A DNA stretch of 8,165 nt, from contig JAHFHJ010000010.1 in the NCBI GenBank assembly GCA_023246985.1, positions 3,841 to 12,005 on the forward strand, in the 5' to 3' direction. Numbering within the stretch: position 1 is the stretch's first letter; the number at the start of each line of letters is the position of its first letter. Under the pieces are notes generated by a model that saw only the letters and a program-made list of their open reading frames with translations, was not told the DNA's origin and searched no databases. This stretch comes from Candidatus Omnitrophota bacterium (GTDB taxonomy: Bacteria > Omnitrophota > Omnitrophia > Omnitrophales > Aquincolibacteriaceae). Shown in pieces: positions 7,801-8,165 of the stretch. The position numbers and the translations under genes were made by a program.

Positions 7801-8124
7801 CATTTGCCGGCCGCGCAACGCAAAGAAGACCGTTTTGTTCAAGCCGGGGTGGACCGGCTCAGGCCCGTTTTGATGACGGCGATTGCCGCGATTTTGGGAT
7901 TCTTGCCCATGGCCATGAGTTTTGGCCAGGCGAGCGATCTTTGGTCGCCTCTGGCGATCACGATCATCGGCGGGCTCATCAGCTCGACGATCCTGATCCT
8001 TTTCGTATTGCCGGCCCTTGTGATCTGCACCGATGACATCAAGGCAGGCTCCGGAGGATTCTTTTTAGGGATGGTGGAAAAGGTCCGCGTTCTTTTGGGC
8101 CGACGGGCCGTGACAAGTTCTTAA
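4882..8124 (+). CDS. RND efflux permease, subunit 2 (HAE/AcrB-like superfamily, divergent TM9-TM10 region)
   Basis: This is a second complete RND permease, clearly different in sequence from its upstream neighbour and so not a recent duplicate. Order: TM1 (about 12-30), first periplasmic loop, TM2-TM6 (about 338-485), TM7 (528-545), second periplasmic loop, TM8 (848-867), TM9 (874-893), an inserted hydrophobic segment (894-947), TM10 (948-972), then TM11 and TM12 (about 990-1045). Signatures include GGLPSQDVEKMITKPIEEAVG, the TM4 motif GILVDTAVVIMEN and RLRPVLMT. Relative to AcrB, D407 is Asp402, D408 is Thr403, K940 is Asn963 and N941 is Ala964, while R971 (Arg992) and T978 (Thr999) are kept. 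It lacks the docking-loop insertion of permease 1. Tandem non-identical permeases behind one adaptor recall MdtB/MdtC, which form mixed trimers; a heteromeric pump is therefore likely but unproven. Nothing in the sequence indicates the substrate. Confidence 0.95.
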   Translation: MGLPSFALKRPVFVGIFFAGVIVLGLISLLRLKVELYQGQSQAIVSIIVRARGGLPSQDVEKMITKPIEEAVGTVSHMKSLYSSSREAESRVTMEFEPGTDMKFAALEIREKFARVKPLLPKEIEKPVIANYDDSQSAVLVFAVTSASLAPEQIRELVDNKLKPVISRVDGVASVEVYGGRERKILVELDRDKMVAYNISIERVMDVLGQSNLNLLAGNVDAGKYEYAIRSMGAFLEVNDIGELGVKVTRQGSIISLKEIATIKDSYMEATDQARLNLEQNVTVYVKKASLANTLDVAADLNKALDGFEEDHKQNIKVVIVNDRADTIARAIGDVKGALYLGLIFTILVIYAFIRNWMLSGIILLVIPASLIATFIFMAAFGISINVMTLSGLSLAIGILVDTAVVIMENIFSKKEKGLPDFRAIREGSEEVWLPLLTSLLTMLVVFLPIVLIDKSTQIVYGGFAFTISISLTASFFSALLLIPMLIKQFGLRALHSRKEAGGANAFIEKTRERYVSAIRWCIHKRWRVVLLVGVMLVIAGFNLVHTPIDYPSTFEENEFAVITFPLAGARLESNDEAMAKIEQILSKIPDVTLFSTTVSKDDLRLFVRLKPARKRQFSKEEIMKIIDEQGNAAVKEIHSDYSLIVDEGAGSSESKKMVVNIFGQDGDELERLAKEFANQMSKVEGLSNLVMTDLRKRPEYSLVVDRGKAAMYGLSVKKVADTMHAQVRGMRPTKFHELSKGEEIETITRLQALYRQKLEDLGQVHVETRENVQVPISEIANFYPSTGPQTIDRKDKHRYVFVKGDVKRPIEKIAEDVKKAVKDVKLPDDYYWRFGGGFEELMESKSQLATALVITLFLVYMVMACLFENYLYPLLIMSKILLNFIGVWIALAGGPIGALQQMMSGAGKLPLVGVLFMPAAALLQKVLELFQQIPLFGTLFMPRPLSTQVFIGMIMLAGYSVNAAILLVDHAIHLPAAQRKEDRFVQAGVDRLRPVLMTAIAAILGFLPMAMSFGQASDLWSPLAITIIGGLISSTILILFVLPALVICTDDIKAGSGGFFLGMVEKVRVLLGRRAVTSS
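7561..7722 (+). other. Hydrophobic insertion between TM9 and TM10 of permease 2 (residues 894-947)
   Basis: From the start of TM9 to the position of AcrB K940 there are 83 residues here (881-963). AcrB and permease 1 both have 36, so about 47 residues are extra. The segment is Leu/Phe/Met/Pro/Gly-rich with few charges and includes a probable amphipathic helix (AAALLQKVLELFQQ, 920-933). By RND topology the TM9-TM10 loop faces the periplasm, so it probably lies on or dips into the outer leaflet of the inner membrane. The extra length is directly visible; the placement is inferred. Confidence 0.75.
7609..7710 (+). repeat. Two-copy coding repeat (10-residue motif, 72-nt period) in permease 2
   Basis: LPLVGVLFMP (residues 910-919, nt 7609-7638) recurs as IPLFGTLFMP (934-943, nt 7681-7710): 7 of 10 residues match. 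At the DNA level 19 of 30 positions match, including an exact 11-nt ctttttatgcc (7627-7637 and 7699-7709). The two copies flank the amphipathic stretch 920-933, so the insertion has a motif-helix-motif form. Confidence 0.7.
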
Positions 8125-8151
8125 AACGCATTAACAGTTCCAACGAACCGC

Positions 8152-8163
8152 GCCCCGCGGGGC
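8152..8163. other. Perfect 12-bp GC palindrome after the operon's last gene
   Basis: gccccgcggggc is self-complementary and lies 27 nt after the TAA of permease 2. As RNA it could fold into only a 4-bp stem with a 4-nt loop. The window ends 2 nt later, so neither a longer stem nor a T-run can be seen. It may be part of a terminator or an intergenic repeat; neither can be shown here. Confidence 0.3.
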
Positions 8164-8165
8164 AA

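Noticed and set aside
1609..8124. Heavy-metal (CusA/CzcA-type) RND pump
   Set aside because: The single TM4 aspartate is shared with that family, but I see no methionine relay pattern, no CusA-type glutamate in TM10 and no metal-binding His/Met cluster in the adaptor.

Overview
The window holds most of one operon on the + strand for a tripartite RND (resistance-nodulation-division) efflux pump. It spans the envelope of a diderm, Gram-negative-type bacterium. In order it contains: the last 34 codons of a probable TolC-family outer-membrane channel (1-107); a membrane-anchored periplasmic adaptor of 481 aa (160-1605); and two different full-length RND inner-membrane permeases of 1089 aa (1609-4878) and 1080 aa (4882-8124). 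Each of the last two junctions leaves only 3 nt between stop and start, so adaptor and permeases should be co-translated from one message. The final 41 nt hold only a short GC palindrome, cut close by the window edge. I see no RNA genes, mobile elements, CRISPR or regulator gene.

The layout, one adaptor followed by two non-identical tandem permeases, resembles the MdtABC arrangement of enterobacteria, where the two permeases form a mixed trimer. The likely working model is a proton-driven permease trimer (homo- or hetero-) in the inner membrane. The adaptor would bridge it to the channel encoded just upstream. The substrate cannot be read from the sequence.

The basic architecture is well known, but the proteins carry several unusual elements. 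Both permeases keep only the first of the two adjacent TM4 aspartates used by AcrB-type pumps (Asp-Thr instead of Asp-Asp), and both lack the TM10 lysine. Permease 1 has a charged insertion of about 35 residues, predicted as a helical hairpin, at a loop that in AcrB lies in the docking domain facing the adaptor and channel. Permease 2 has a hydrophobic insertion of about 47 residues between TM9 and TM10, containing a 10-residue motif repeated at a 24-residue spacing. The adaptor has a long N-terminal cytoplasmic tail, a Gly/Ala/Lys-rich insertion of about 60 residues in its membrane-proximal region, and a hairpin tip that does not match the Arg-Leu-Ser pattern of AcrA.

The organism cannot be named from this window. 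Base composition is moderately GC-rich with frequent G/C third positions, and the proteins look divergent from proteobacterial pumps. An uncultured diderm lineage is plausible, but that is only an impression.
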